A stretch of 64,000 bases of DNA from Paenibacillus sp. (GTDB lineage Bacteria > Bacillota > Bacilli > Paenibacillales > Paenibacillaceae). Both the position numbers and the translations under genes were made by a program. This document shows positions 15,820-24,199 of the stretch, one piece after another. Under the pieces are notes generated by a model, which was not told the DNA's origin, ran no database searches, and saw only the letters and a program-made list of their open reading frames with translations. The stretch is from NCBI GenBank assembly GCA_023512345.1, contig JAILZT010000001.1, positions 540,084-604,083 on the forward strand, written 5' to 3'. Positions within the stretch are counted from its first letter, which is position 1; the number at the start of each line of letters is the position of its first letter.

Positions 15820-18800
15820 TTATTGGTATTCTCCATATGCCTTACGAAGAATCTCAAAGCTTTGCTTTTTACGTTCATGAGAGGTGGGTATTTCCCATGC
15901 GTCCCATTGATAAAGAATGGGTTCCGATGTTGCAGATGATGCAGATGGGCCATCTGACTTTACAAACGGTTCTATCCTCACACCTTCGCTGGTTGTAGAT
16001 ACCAGTCCTTTAGCAACATACGGATAACGCCAAACCAGTTTGCTGCTCGGGTCCGTGAAGCCAAGCATCATCCAAGGAATGCGAACTTCCAGTACTTTTC
16101 CATCCACATACCAATCAGACAGCGTATTAAAAGCAGGATCTTCCGGATCTGAAGTTCCATATTTCATGACCCCTACATCATACTCTTCAAAAGGGACCGT
16201 TTTCTTATCCACCGGCAGATATAGTTCTTTGTTGAGAGCAAGTTTCCAAGGTAGAAATAGCCCTAGTGATTCCTCACTGTATCTAGGGTCTCCCGGCAGC
16301 AGATTCTTAATGTACGTATATAGCCAAGTATGCTGATCATACGCACTATTTACATACAGCCGAGTGTTTCCCCCCCCTTGCATACTTAATAAAAATTCAA
16401 TCCCGCCTGAAAAGGCTATGCCAGGCGCTTTATCAGCGACTTGACTGCCGCCCTTCAAGGTATCGAAGCCGATATTAATCTTATCTTTTGAGAAATCCCA
16501 ATCCCCTTCCTGCCTCTTTAATAGAAGATACAGATAAGCTTCATCATGAGCTACAGTGAGATCGAAGTTAGGGTATGATTGTTTTACTTTTTCTTTTCTC
16601 TTCTCCCAATCGGTAGTAATCCCGTCTAGGATGATCATGTCAGAAGCAGATTTACCCGGTTCAACGGCAATGACCCCAAAATTTTCTTCATTGGTTAAAC
16701 GATTTCGCCATGCAGCTCTGCGTTCCCAAGGGATCTCTAGATCGAAAGTATTCCACGTATATTTAAACCACTCATCCTGCCAAGAAAAAAGGAGCGCTCC
16801 ATCGTATTCTTCTTCATAGATACTGTGAAGCATATCTGCATCCATTTGTCCTTGTTCTTTTTCTGTATGCATTCCCTGATTTAAACCCGCTGCACCATAA
16901 TGAGTGATTCCACGGGAGCTGGGAACACCAAACTCTGATACAAACACCGGGATACCTTTATGGTAAGCGCGTAGATCATGCAAATAACCCGCATATGGGT
17001 TGATCTCCCCATTCTTATCACGGTAAGTCTGATACTTCTCTTCATACCGCAAAAAATCAGGGTAATACGGATACACATGATAAGAAGCAAAGTAACCGGC
17101 TGTCCAAGCCGAAGTTTCCACTATATTCATTGGATCTAAAGATACCAAGTCTTCCTGTTTAAGCGGCTCATTCGGATGTGTTAGCGGATCTGTGGATAAC
17201 CAATTTGTAAACGAAACTGGGTGCTGCCAACCATACTGAACTTCCTTCTTAGCTAAGACATCTAACATGGAAGCCAGCCAGCTTTCAAATGGAGAAGCAT
17301 CGTCTTTAGCTGTGAAATAGTCGCCTGTAAACGGCGTCATTGTCTTATTAATCGAATTGGTAACCTCTACGGTATAAGGATGCCACTCCGTCCCAACTAT
17401 CCAGCCTAACAAATATTGCGATACATCAGTGCGGTATTCTCCACTCGCATGACCATACCGTACGGGTAGAATCGCATCTCCATGAATGGCCTGTACGGCA
17501 TCTTCTATTTCTTTTTTAAATGCATTGGTAATGTCAGGTGTAAAAGCGTCTCTCCCTTTTCCATCTTCCCCGGCAAGCTCCTCGTCCGGCGACCAAATAC
17601 CCTGCATGATTAAAAGGGGCACCTTTTTGCTTCCGTTAAATTCATTTAGTGCTTCATAAAAAACAGGCGGCAGGATTGTATAAATCCGAACCACTTTTAC
17701 ATTCATCTCCTGCATCTGCGAAAACCAGCGTAAGTAATCTGTACGGGAGGGCGAAAGCTCCCCGGGAAAATGTCCCGGTGTGGTTGCACCTAAGTTCATC
17801 CCAGCCCAAAAGGTGCTCTTCCATGACGTACCATCATAAAGAGCCAGATGATCACCCTTTACCTTAGCAACTTTTTTGATCCCATTTGATTCATATACGG
17901 GCATTACTTTTGTGGATTGGACTGACGCGGGTGTAGACTCAGCAGAATATTTGGCCAAATCCCGCCAGCTCTCATAGTCATGGATGGCAATTCCCGCATA
18001 AAGGCGATACGTTGTAAGCTTTTCTTTCAGAATGGACAGTTGATGCTCCATTTCATCAAGGCCTTCTTCATAAAAAGTGGTCCCATTCCCTTCAGAACTT
18101 TTTAGAAGGTTAACGCCTACCACTACTTTTTTACCTTTTGAGTCAGCCTCTTTAAAGATAGGATCGACAATCTCCATTATGGAATTGGTTCCTTCCGCTT
18201 GATCCCGGTAGGACATCAACATAATATGATCGAATTTATCGACCAACCAATTGGTTAGGCTCTCCGTTGTTCCCGGAATTAAAATCTCATTAATCCAGAA
18301 GGGGACATCTGTACTGACTTTAAGGTTTTGATCTTTTTTCGTTTCACTGATCAGATGCTCCATATTAGTCATCCATTGCTGTGTGATATCTTCTTTATTA
18401 TCATTCCAATGGGCTAAAGTATAAAATTCAATATCAGCATGAATCCCACTGAAGCGTTCATCTTTATTAACAGATTGATTATAGTCCTGTACCCAGCCCA
18501 CCAATGTTGTGATACTCTGTTGGTTCTCTGTCAGCGACCATAAAGGGTCTCCGGCTAGTGCATCTACTTGGATCCCAGCCGCACCCGCCTCCTTAATAAA
18601 GGAACGATACTCTTGCTGGGGAATCGTTTTCTGATCAATATGTAAATAAATAAGGTTAATTCCATTTTGTTTGGTAAATTCAATAATATCATTTTTCTCG
18701 CTGGAAATTAGCTTAGCATTCCATATCCAGGTGGCTTTAATCATTGGGGGCCTTGAAATATAGGAAAATATCCAAATAGCCACTGCCACTATCAGCAATG

Positions 18801-18864
18801 TGCCGAGTATAACCCTTTTTCTATTGAATAGTCCACGTCGTGGTGTCTTGTTTACCGTATTAAT
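15820..18864 (-). CDS. Large membrane-anchored glycosidase-like protein of the exopolysaccharide operon
   Basis: About 1014 residues: a basic cytoplasmic stub (RRGLFNRKR), one membrane/signal helix, a first barrel-like region (about 45-330; IHADIEFYTLAHW resembles GH18-type barrels), a second GH-like barrel (about 350-740; VFVSEFG carries a plausible catalytic Glu), and a C-terminal beta-sandwich beginning DGITTDWEKR, like CBM9/DOMON-type carbohydrate-binding domains. It likely trims, modifies or binds the polysaccharide made by the upstream genes. No ATG, GTG or TTG lies near the perfect AGGAGGT at 18871-18877. The codon six bases downstream is ATT (18864), in frame. The alternative TTG at 18798 lacks a ribosome binding site and would remove the basic stub. 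Last gene of the operon. Confidence 0.75.
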   Translation of the reverse strand: MNTVNKTPRRGLFNRKRVILGTLLIVAVAIWIFSYISRPPMIKATWIWNAKLISSEKNDIIEFTKQNGINLIYLHIDQKTIPQQEYRSFIKEAGAAGIQVDALAGDPLWSLTENQQSITTLVGWVQDYNQSVNKDERFSGIHADIEFYTLAHWNDNKEDITQQWMTNMEHLISETKKDQNLKVSTDVPFWINEILIPGTTESLTNWLVDKFDHIMLMSYRDQAEGTNSIMEIVDPIFKEADSKGKKVVVGVNLLKSSEGNGTTFYEEGLDEMEHQLSILKEKLTTYRLYAGIAIHDYESWRDLAKYSAESTPASVQSTKVMPVYESNGIKKVAKVKGDHLALYDGTSWKSTFWAGMNLGATTPGHFPGELSPSRTDYLRWFSQMQEMNVKVVRIYTILPPVFYEALNEFNGSKKVPLLIMQGIWSPDEELAGEDGKGRDAFTPDITNAFKKEIEDAVQAIHGDAILPVRYGHASGEYRTDVSQYLLGWIVGTEWHPYTVEVTNSINKTMTPFTGDYFTAKDDASPFESWLASMLDVLAKKEVQYGWQHPVSFTNWLSTDPLTHPNEPLKQEDLVSLDPMNIVETSAWTAGYFASYHVYPYYPDFLRYEEKYQTYRDKNGEINPYAGYLHDLRAYHKGIPVFVSEFGVPSSRGITHYGAAGLNQGMHTEKEQGQMDADMLHSIYEEEYDGALLFSWQDEWFKYTWNTFDLEIPWERRAAWRNRLTNEENFGVIAVEPGKSASDMIILDGITTDWEKRKEKVKQSYPNFDLTVAHDEAYLYLLLKRQEGDWDFSKDKINIGFDTLKGGSQVADKAPGIAFSGGIEFLLSMQGGGNTRLYVNSAYDQHTWLYTYIKNLLPGDPRYSEESLGLFLPWKLALNKELYLPVDKKTVPFEEYDVGVMKYGTSDPEDPAFNTLSDWYVDGKVLEVRIPWMMLGFTDPSSKLVWRYPYVAKGLVSTTSEGVRIEPFVKSDGPSASSATSEPILYQWDAWEIPTSHERKKQSFEILRKAYGEYQ

Positions 18865-18911
18865 AAGCCTACCTCCTATGAGTACTTATAATGACTGAGA
18901 GACAAGCTAAT

Positions 18912-19892
18912 CTAGTCACCTATAGATTGACGAATACAACTCTTCGTGACACGAGAATATTGAACCTTCACTTCACTTTCAACCTCACAATCCAGCAGAT
19001 CGGAGTGAGGTCCTATCTCACAGCCTTCACCGATACGAGTGTTGCCGCGAAGAAATGATCCGGGATGAATCACCGTGTCCGCTCCAATCACAACATCTGT
19101 ATCAATAAAAGTGGAGTCAGGGTCTACCAGGGTAACCCCGTTTCTCATATGTTGATTGTTTACTCTAGTACGGAGTAGTTTTTCAACCGCAGCTAACTGC
19201 ACTCTATCATTCACTCCCATTCCATCTTCCACAACATTCGTCCTATATGCAGATATGAAATGGTCTTGTTTTTTCAGAATTTCTATTACATCAGGTAAGT
19301 AATATTCTCCTTGAACATTGTCATTCTTCACTTCACTAAGAGCTTGGAATAAGAGTTGATTGTCAAAGCAAAATATTCCCGTGCTTATCTCGGAAATCTC
19401 CTTTTCCTCCATTGTTGCATCCTTGTGTTCCACGATACGCTCTACTAGACCCTTGGAGGTACGAACAATTCTGCCGTACCCCGCAGGATCAGCAACTACT
19501 GCAGTCAAGACCGTAGCCGCTGATTGCGTTTTTTCATGCTGATCCATTAGGCTTCTTAGTGTGTCCTCGCTTATTAACGGAGTATCTCCACTTATTACAA
19601 TTGTTGTTCCGGTCTTATTCTGTAAAAATTCTTTGCTCATCATTACGGCATGTGCAGTTCCTAGCTGCTTATCCTGAAACCCATACTGTACAGCCGTACC
19701 GAGCTGTTCCTTAACTTGTTCGGCACCATGCCCCACAATAACAACGATCTCGTTGACAACGAGATCGTTCAGTCTATCCACCACATGCTGAACCATTGGT
19801 TTTCCGCAAACGGAGTGCAACACCTTATAAAGCTTCGATTTCATTCGGGTTCCTTTTCCCGCTGCCAAAACTATCGCATAATGATTCTTCAT
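18912..19892 (-). CDS. Short GlmU-like UDP-HexNAc pyrophosphorylase
   Basis: A 326-residue protein with the complete GlmU uridyltransferase domain (about 1-230; LAAGKGTRMKS, QLGTAHAV, GDTPLI, GYGRIVR, GEYYLPD) but only the first coils of the left-handed beta helix (IGADTVIHPGSF and so on). Full GlmU has about 456 residues, so the acetyl-CoA site is absent. It should make UDP-GlcNAc from GlcNAc-1-P and UTP but not acetylate GlcN-1-P, so the cell must supply the acetylated precursor. No remnant of the missing part follows the stop, so it is a dedicated short paralogue rather than a fresh truncation. The ATG is preceded by AGGAGG. Confidence 0.88.
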   Translation of the reverse strand: MKNHYAIVLAAGKGTRMKSKLYKVLHSVCGKPMVQHVVDRLNDLVVNEIVVIVGHGAEQVKEQLGTAVQYGFQDKQLGTAHAVMMSKEFLQNKTGTTIVISGDTPLISEDTLRSLMDQHEKTQSAATVLTAVVADPAGYGRIVRTSKGLVERIVEHKDATMEEKEISEISTGIFCFDNQLLFQALSEVKNDNVQGEYYLPDVIEILKKQDHFISAYRTNVVEDGMGVNDRVQLAAVEKLLRTRVNNQHMRNGVTLVDPDSTFIDTDVVIGADTVIHPGSFLRGNTRIGEGCEIGPHSDLLDCEVESEVKVQYSRVTKSCIRQSIGD

Positions 19893-19946
19893 GTTGCCTC
19901 CTAACCTAGAACTTAAAATTTTCCTATGCCGAATCAGTCGTAACTA

Positions 19947-20077
19947 CGGTGATGTTTGGACTTCCGGCCGCTGTTGTCTCCAGATTTCTTGATTTAAGCC
20001 GCTACTCAGCGGATGAAATCCGGAGACAAAGGCGGTCGCTATCGCTCCTACAGTTCCAAACCTCCCCTTCGTCACTA
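19947..20077. repeat. Long imperfect palindrome between glmS and the glmU-like gene
   Basis: About 130 bases fold into a multi-part hairpin: GTGATGTTTGGACT opposite AGTTCCAAAC...GTCAC, GTCTCCAGATTTC opposite GAAATCCGGAGAC, and an inner CGCTACTCAGCG. It fills the 218-base gap inside an otherwise tight operon. Size, nested palindromy and position resemble interspersed palindromic repeats of other bacteria. Copy number cannot be seen from one window. Confidence 0.65.
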
Positions 20078-20110
20078 CCTTTGGCCTATCATTTTTCAGT
20101 TCATATGTCC

Positions 20111-21943
20111 TTATTCAACCGTAACGCTTTTGGCGAGGTTGCGGGGTTTATCCACATCATTACCAAGTGATCTGGAAGCATAATAGGCAATAAGCTGTAA
20201 TGGTAGTACGGAAAGAATAGGTGTCAACAAAGGAAGGGTATGAGGAATTAAGCACACGTCATCCACCACTCTGTGCAGCTCGATATTTTCTTCCAACGTA
20301 ACACCCAATACATGCGCGCCACGGGCTTTAACTTCTTTAATATTGCTAACCATTTTTTCATAAAGCTCTGTTTGTGTGACCAGTGCAATAACGGGTGTTC
20401 CTTCTTCAATCAAAGCCAGGGTTCCATGCTTCAATTCACCTGCCGCATAAGCCTCAGAGTGTATATAGGAAATTTCCTTCAACTTCAGAGAGCCTTCTAG
20501 TGCAACCGCATAATCGATGCCCCGTCCCATAAAAAACAAACTTTTGCGATCCTTGATAGATTCAGCATACAGTTGAATATCATTTGCACGCTGAAGTACG
20601 GCTTCCGCTTGTTCAGGCAATTTGCAAAGTGCCTCAATCATGAGCTTACGCTCATCTCCAGGAACTGTATCTTTGACTTGTGCAAGGTACAGTCCCAGTA
20701 GATAGAATACGATTAACTGCGATGAATAGGCTTTGGTAGAAGCCACGGCAATCTCTGGACCCGCTATGGTCGCAATCACGTCATCGGCATCGCGGGCAAT
20801 AGAACTTCCCGGTGCGTTGGTAACAGCCAATACTTTGGCGCCAAGACGTTGACTTTCCCGTAAAGCAGCCAAGGTGTCAGCTGTTTCACCAGATTGACTG
20901 ACTACGATAACCAAAGTTTTCTTAGTAATAATCGGACGGCGATATCTAAATTCAGAAGCGACATCTACTTCTACCGGGATACGAGTCAACTCTTCGATGA
21001 CATACTTTCCGACCAAACCAGCATGGAACGCGGTTCCGCATCCTATGATATATATTTTGTCGAGATTTTGGATAAGTTCTGCACTTAAATTTAATCCTTC
21101 AAATACAATATTTTGTCCGGCTGAATCAATGCGGTTCAATATTGTTTTACGAAATGCATTTGGCTGTTCATAGATTTCCTTCAACATAAAGGTCTCAAAG
21201 CCGTCTTTCTCTGTTTGCACCATATCCCAATCCACCCGGAGAATATCGCGTTGGATCGCTTGATTCGTATCCATTTTCATCAGGGAAACATTGTCCCTCG
21301 TAATAACTGCCATCTCTCCATCCTCTAGGATGTAAAAATCACGAGTATATTCAAGTACAGCTGAGATATCCGAGCCAATGAAGTTCTCTCTCTCTCCAAG
21401 GCCAATAACTAAAGGACTAGCAAAACGAACGGCGATCAGCTTATCCGGTTCATACTCAGTGATCACACCAAGAGAATAGGCACCGCGCATTTTAGATACT
21501 GCTGTTTGAATCGTGGAAACAATATCTCCATCGTATAAATCAGCCAGCAAATGAACGATGACTTCGGTATCAGTCTCTGATGTGAAGACTACTCCTTTTG
21601 CCAAAAGGTCTTGTTTGATTTCTTGGTAATTCTCAATAATTCCGTTATGTACCACCGAGAACTTCCCTGATTCATCTGTATGAGGATGTGAATTTTCATC
21701 TGATGGACGTCCATGTGTAGCCCAACGTGTATGGCCGATTCCTACTGAACCCTCCATTGGGGTAAGCTCCAAACGTTCTTCAAGTACCGCAATACGTCCC
21801 TTCGATTTACACACTTGGACTTCCTCACCGTTATACACCGCGATTCCCGCTGAATCATATCCACGGTATTCAAGCTTTTTCAAGCCATTTGTCAAAATCC
21901 GTTGTGCCTGTCCATCTCCAATGTACCCTACTATTCCACACAT
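20111..21943 (-). CDS. glmS: Glutamine-fructose-6-phosphate aminotransferase (isomerizing)
   Basis: A 610-residue GlmS. The N-terminal glutaminase domain begins MCGIVGYIG with nucleophile C2 and carries YRGYDSAGI and GHTRWATHG. Two SIS domains follow (GCGTAFHAG, SQSGETADT, EGSLKLKEISYIHSEAYAAGE), with the end KPRNLAKSVTVE. It makes glucosamine-6-phosphate, the entry step to UDP-GlcNAc. The gap to the upstream dehydrogenase gene is only 52 bases, so there is no room for the glmS ribozyme that controls the housekeeping gene in Bacillota. With the pyrophosphorylase and dehydrogenase around it, this is probably a second copy dedicated to polysaccharide synthesis. Confidence 0.95.
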   Translation of the reverse strand: MCGIVGYIGDGQAQRILTNGLKKLEYRGYDSAGIAVYNGEEVQVCKSKGRIAVLEERLELTPMEGSVGIGHTRWATHGRPSDENSHPHTDESGKFSVVHNGIIENYQEIKQDLLAKGVVFTSETDTEVIVHLLADLYDGDIVSTIQTAVSKMRGAYSLGVITEYEPDKLIAVRFASPLVIGLGERENFIGSDISAVLEYTRDFYILEDGEMAVITRDNVSLMKMDTNQAIQRDILRVDWDMVQTEKDGFETFMLKEIYEQPNAFRKTILNRIDSAGQNIVFEGLNLSAELIQNLDKIYIIGCGTAFHAGLVGKYVIEELTRIPVEVDVASEFRYRRPIITKKTLVIVVSQSGETADTLAALRESQRLGAKVLAVTNAPGSSIARDADDVIATIAGPEIAVASTKAYSSQLIVFYLLGLYLAQVKDTVPGDERKLMIEALCKLPEQAEAVLQRANDIQLYAESIKDRKSLFFMGRGIDYAVALEGSLKLKEISYIHSEAYAAGELKHGTLALIEEGTPVIALVTQTELYEKMVSNIKEVKARGAHVLGVTLEENIELHRVVDDVCLIPHTLPLLTPILSVLPLQLIAYYASRSLGNDVDKPRNLAKSVTVE

Positions 21944-21995
21944 CTGTATATCTCCTCGTCATAGTTAATTTTTGATTAGTTACCCCGGCGTTTGT

Positions 21996-23351
21996 CTACG
22001 CTAAAAGGGAGAGCAGTTCTTTCTCAGCAGGGATTTTTACCGTTGTTCCAAGCTGGTAGATATGCTGTGCAGTTATTCCTTGAAAAGCATCGCGTGTATC
22101 AATAACAGGAACCCCTAAACCGGCGAGCTCATGGTAGTTAAAGCTGTTGTGATTCGTAATGAGTACAAAACAATCATAGTTCTTCATTTTATCTAAATCG
22201 TAGGGAATCGAATGAACCGTATCTCCCTGTTTATCGATAAAGCTCAGGGCATGCGGGTCATAATAATCAACACGTGCTCCACTTTCTTGGAATAACTCAT
22301 AGATATGTAGGCCTGGTGATTCACGCATGTCATCAATATCAGGTTTGTAGGCCATCCCTAGAATGAGTACGTTGGATTTCCGAATTGATTTCTCGTATAC
22401 GTTGAGTACTTGACCCGTTTTACTGATAACATAATCAGGCATATTATCATTAATCGACTGAGCCAGTTCGATGAATTTGCTGTGAAAACGAAAGCCTTTA
22501 GCCTTCCAAGACAAATACATCGGATCAAGAGGAATGCAATGCCCGCCAATGCCCGGACCCGGGAAAAACGGCATATATCCAAAGGGTTTTGAAGAAGCAG
22601 CTCTAATGGTCTCCCACACATTAATCCCCATCTTGTCGCACATCAACGCCATTTCATTCACGAACGCGATATTGACACTTCGGAACGTATTTTCAAGCAA
22701 CTTAGACATTTCGGCTACCTTTGGAGATGATACAGTAATCACTGTTTTCACAGTATTTCCGTATAAAAGCGAGCCCAGTTCTGCGCAATTGGGAGTTGTT
22801 CCTCCGATTACTTTTGGCGTATTGTAGGTGTTATAAGAAGCGTTGCCGGGATCTACACGCTCTGGTGAGAAACAAAGGAAGAAATCTTCTCCTACCTTCA
22901 AACCCATTTTTTCAAATTCCCATTGAATCAACTCTTCGGTGGTACCAGGATAAGTCGTACTCTCCAGTGTGATCAACATTCTTTTTTTCATATGCTTTTT
23001 GATCATGTTCACTACACTAGTAATATATGAAGTGTCCGGATCCTGATTTTCACTTAACGGTGTCGGTACACAGATGCTGATCGCATCTAATTCTTCAAGG
23101 GCTGAGAAATCGGCTGTCGGAGAAAACGTTGCAAGAGACAATTGAATTACATCATCGGGTACATCCTGAATATAAGACTTACCAGATAACAGTTTTTCAA
23201 TTTTTCGAATATCTAAATCTATGCCAACGACTGAAAACCCGCTTTTAACCATTTCCATTGCTAGGGGTAGACCCACATACCCGAGTCCAATGACCCCGAT
23301 TTTTGCTGTTTTGGATACGATCTTTTGTTTCAAATCAGAATAATTTTTCAT
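21996..23351 (-). CDS. UDP-N-acetylhexosamine 6-dehydrogenase (WbpA-type)
   Basis: A 451-residue nucleotide-sugar dehydrogenase with N-terminal Rossmann domain (IGVIGLGYVGLPLA), TTYPGTTEEL, the FSPERVDPG motif and the active-site segment GPGIGGHCIPLDP with catalytic Cys. The IGGHCIP form is typical of enzymes acting on UDP-GlcNAc or UDP-ManNAc, unlike FGGSCFPKD of UDP-glucose dehydrogenase. It would oxidise C6 with two NAD to give a uronic acid sugar nucleotide, implying an acidic polymer. It starts 3 bases after the upstream gene ends, so the two are tightly coupled. Confidence 0.9.
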   Translation of the reverse strand: MKNYSDLKQKIVSKTAKIGVIGLGYVGLPLAMEMVKSGFSVVGIDLDIRKIEKLLSGKSYIQDVPDDVIQLSLATFSPTADFSALEELDAISICVPTPLSENQDPDTSYITSVVNMIKKHMKKRMLITLESTTYPGTTEELIQWEFEKMGLKVGEDFFLCFSPERVDPGNASYNTYNTPKVIGGTTPNCAELGSLLYGNTVKTVITVSSPKVAEMSKLLENTFRSVNIAFVNEMALMCDKMGINVWETIRAASSKPFGYMPFFPGPGIGGHCIPLDPMYLSWKAKGFRFHSKFIELAQSINDNMPDYVISKTGQVLNVYEKSIRKSNVLILGMAYKPDIDDMRESPGLHIYELFQESGARVDYYDPHALSFIDKQGDTVHSIPYDLDKMKNYDCFVLITNHNSFNYHELAGLGVPVIDTRDAFQGITAQHIYQLGTTVKIPAEKELLSLLA

Positions 23352-23353
23352 TG

Positions 23354-24175
23354 TTATACTTCTCCCTTATCGTCAATTTCTTCAAATAGTCTTTTAATGC
23401 GAACTGCCAGCTCTAAAGGTGAAAATGGCTTGATTATATAATCAGAAACACCCATTTGGAACGACTTTTGAATGTCCTCATCTAATCTTTTATCGGTTAA
23501 CACCATAATTTTACAGTCAGGTACACTTCCACTATTCTTGATTCTATTAATTAGCTGGTACCCATCTATAATTGGCAAGTTTAACTCTGTAATCACTAAA
23601 TCCGGCATATGTTCTACGAATTTTTCAATTCCCTCCTTTCCGTTTTGGGCAGAATAAAGCTTGTAACCTTTCTTTTGCAGGAAAATACCTAAAAACTCAT
23701 TCACTGTTACATCATCATTTACTACTAAAATGCTATTTTGGGGTTTGGCCTTCAGAGCTTCAAAGTTAAAAATGCGTATTTCTCCAATTTCACTTGTACT
23801 TTTACTCATCTCATCCAACATATCATTTAATATCTGCACAGGGGATTCACCATTCTCTGGGAAACTAGCGATTAAGATTTGCCCAGCCAGCAGATTACGT
23901 TCCTGCAAGTAATTCTTTACGATAAGAGAATGATAATGCGTGAAACTTAGCTTTTGGTTATCTATTAAAATAGCCAAAATACTACTCTCAGTATCGTAAT
24001 AGTATTGCGCAAACAAAGATCCTTCCTTTCCAAAGTGAATTTTCATCTCTTGCAAGTTCTTTTCGCTCATCTCATGGGATTCTACAAGAATGATCCCGTA
24101 AGATATTTGGCCTGCCTCATAGTAGGTAAGAAAAAATTCAAACGCATCTTGCAGCTTTTTTGATGGCTTTGTCAT
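23354..24175 (-). CDS. Receiver-domain protein with Glu at the phospho-acceptor site
   Basis: A 273-residue protein. The C-terminal receiver domain (about 147-270) has the acidic pair D154-D155 (VVNDD), T227 (VLTDK) and K249 (IIKPF), but the phospho-acceptor strand reads LVITELNLP, with E197 where Asp is expected. Asp-to-Glu often mimics the phosphorylated state, so it may be constitutively on. The N-terminal 140 residues are unassigned; segments such as SILAILIDNQKL and ILIASFPENG loosely suggest a degenerate GGDEF-like or ligand-binding fold. There is no DNA-binding domain. Placed between the synthase and the dehydrogenase genes, it probably regulates the polysaccharide machinery by protein contact. 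Confidence 0.8.
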   Translation of the reverse strand: MTKPSKKLQDAFEFFLTYYEAGQISYGIILVESHEMSEKNLQEMKIHFGKEGSLFAQYYYDTESSILAILIDNQKLSFTHYHSLIVKNYLQERNLLAGQILIASFPENGESPVQILNDMLDEMSKSTSEIGEIRIFNFEALKAKPQNSILVVNDDVTVNEFLGIFLQKKGYKLYSAQNGKEGIEKFVEHMPDLVITELNLPIIDGYQLINRIKNSGSVPDCKIMVLTDKRLDEDIQKSFQMGVSDYIIKPFSPLELAVRIKRLFEEIDDKGEV

Positions 24176-24199
24176 AATGGCTTTTATTTTACTTCTCTC

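Noticed and set aside
21944-21995. glmS ribozyme before glmS
   Set aside because: Only 52 bases separate glmS from the dehydrogenase gene; the ribozyme core does not fit and is not seen.
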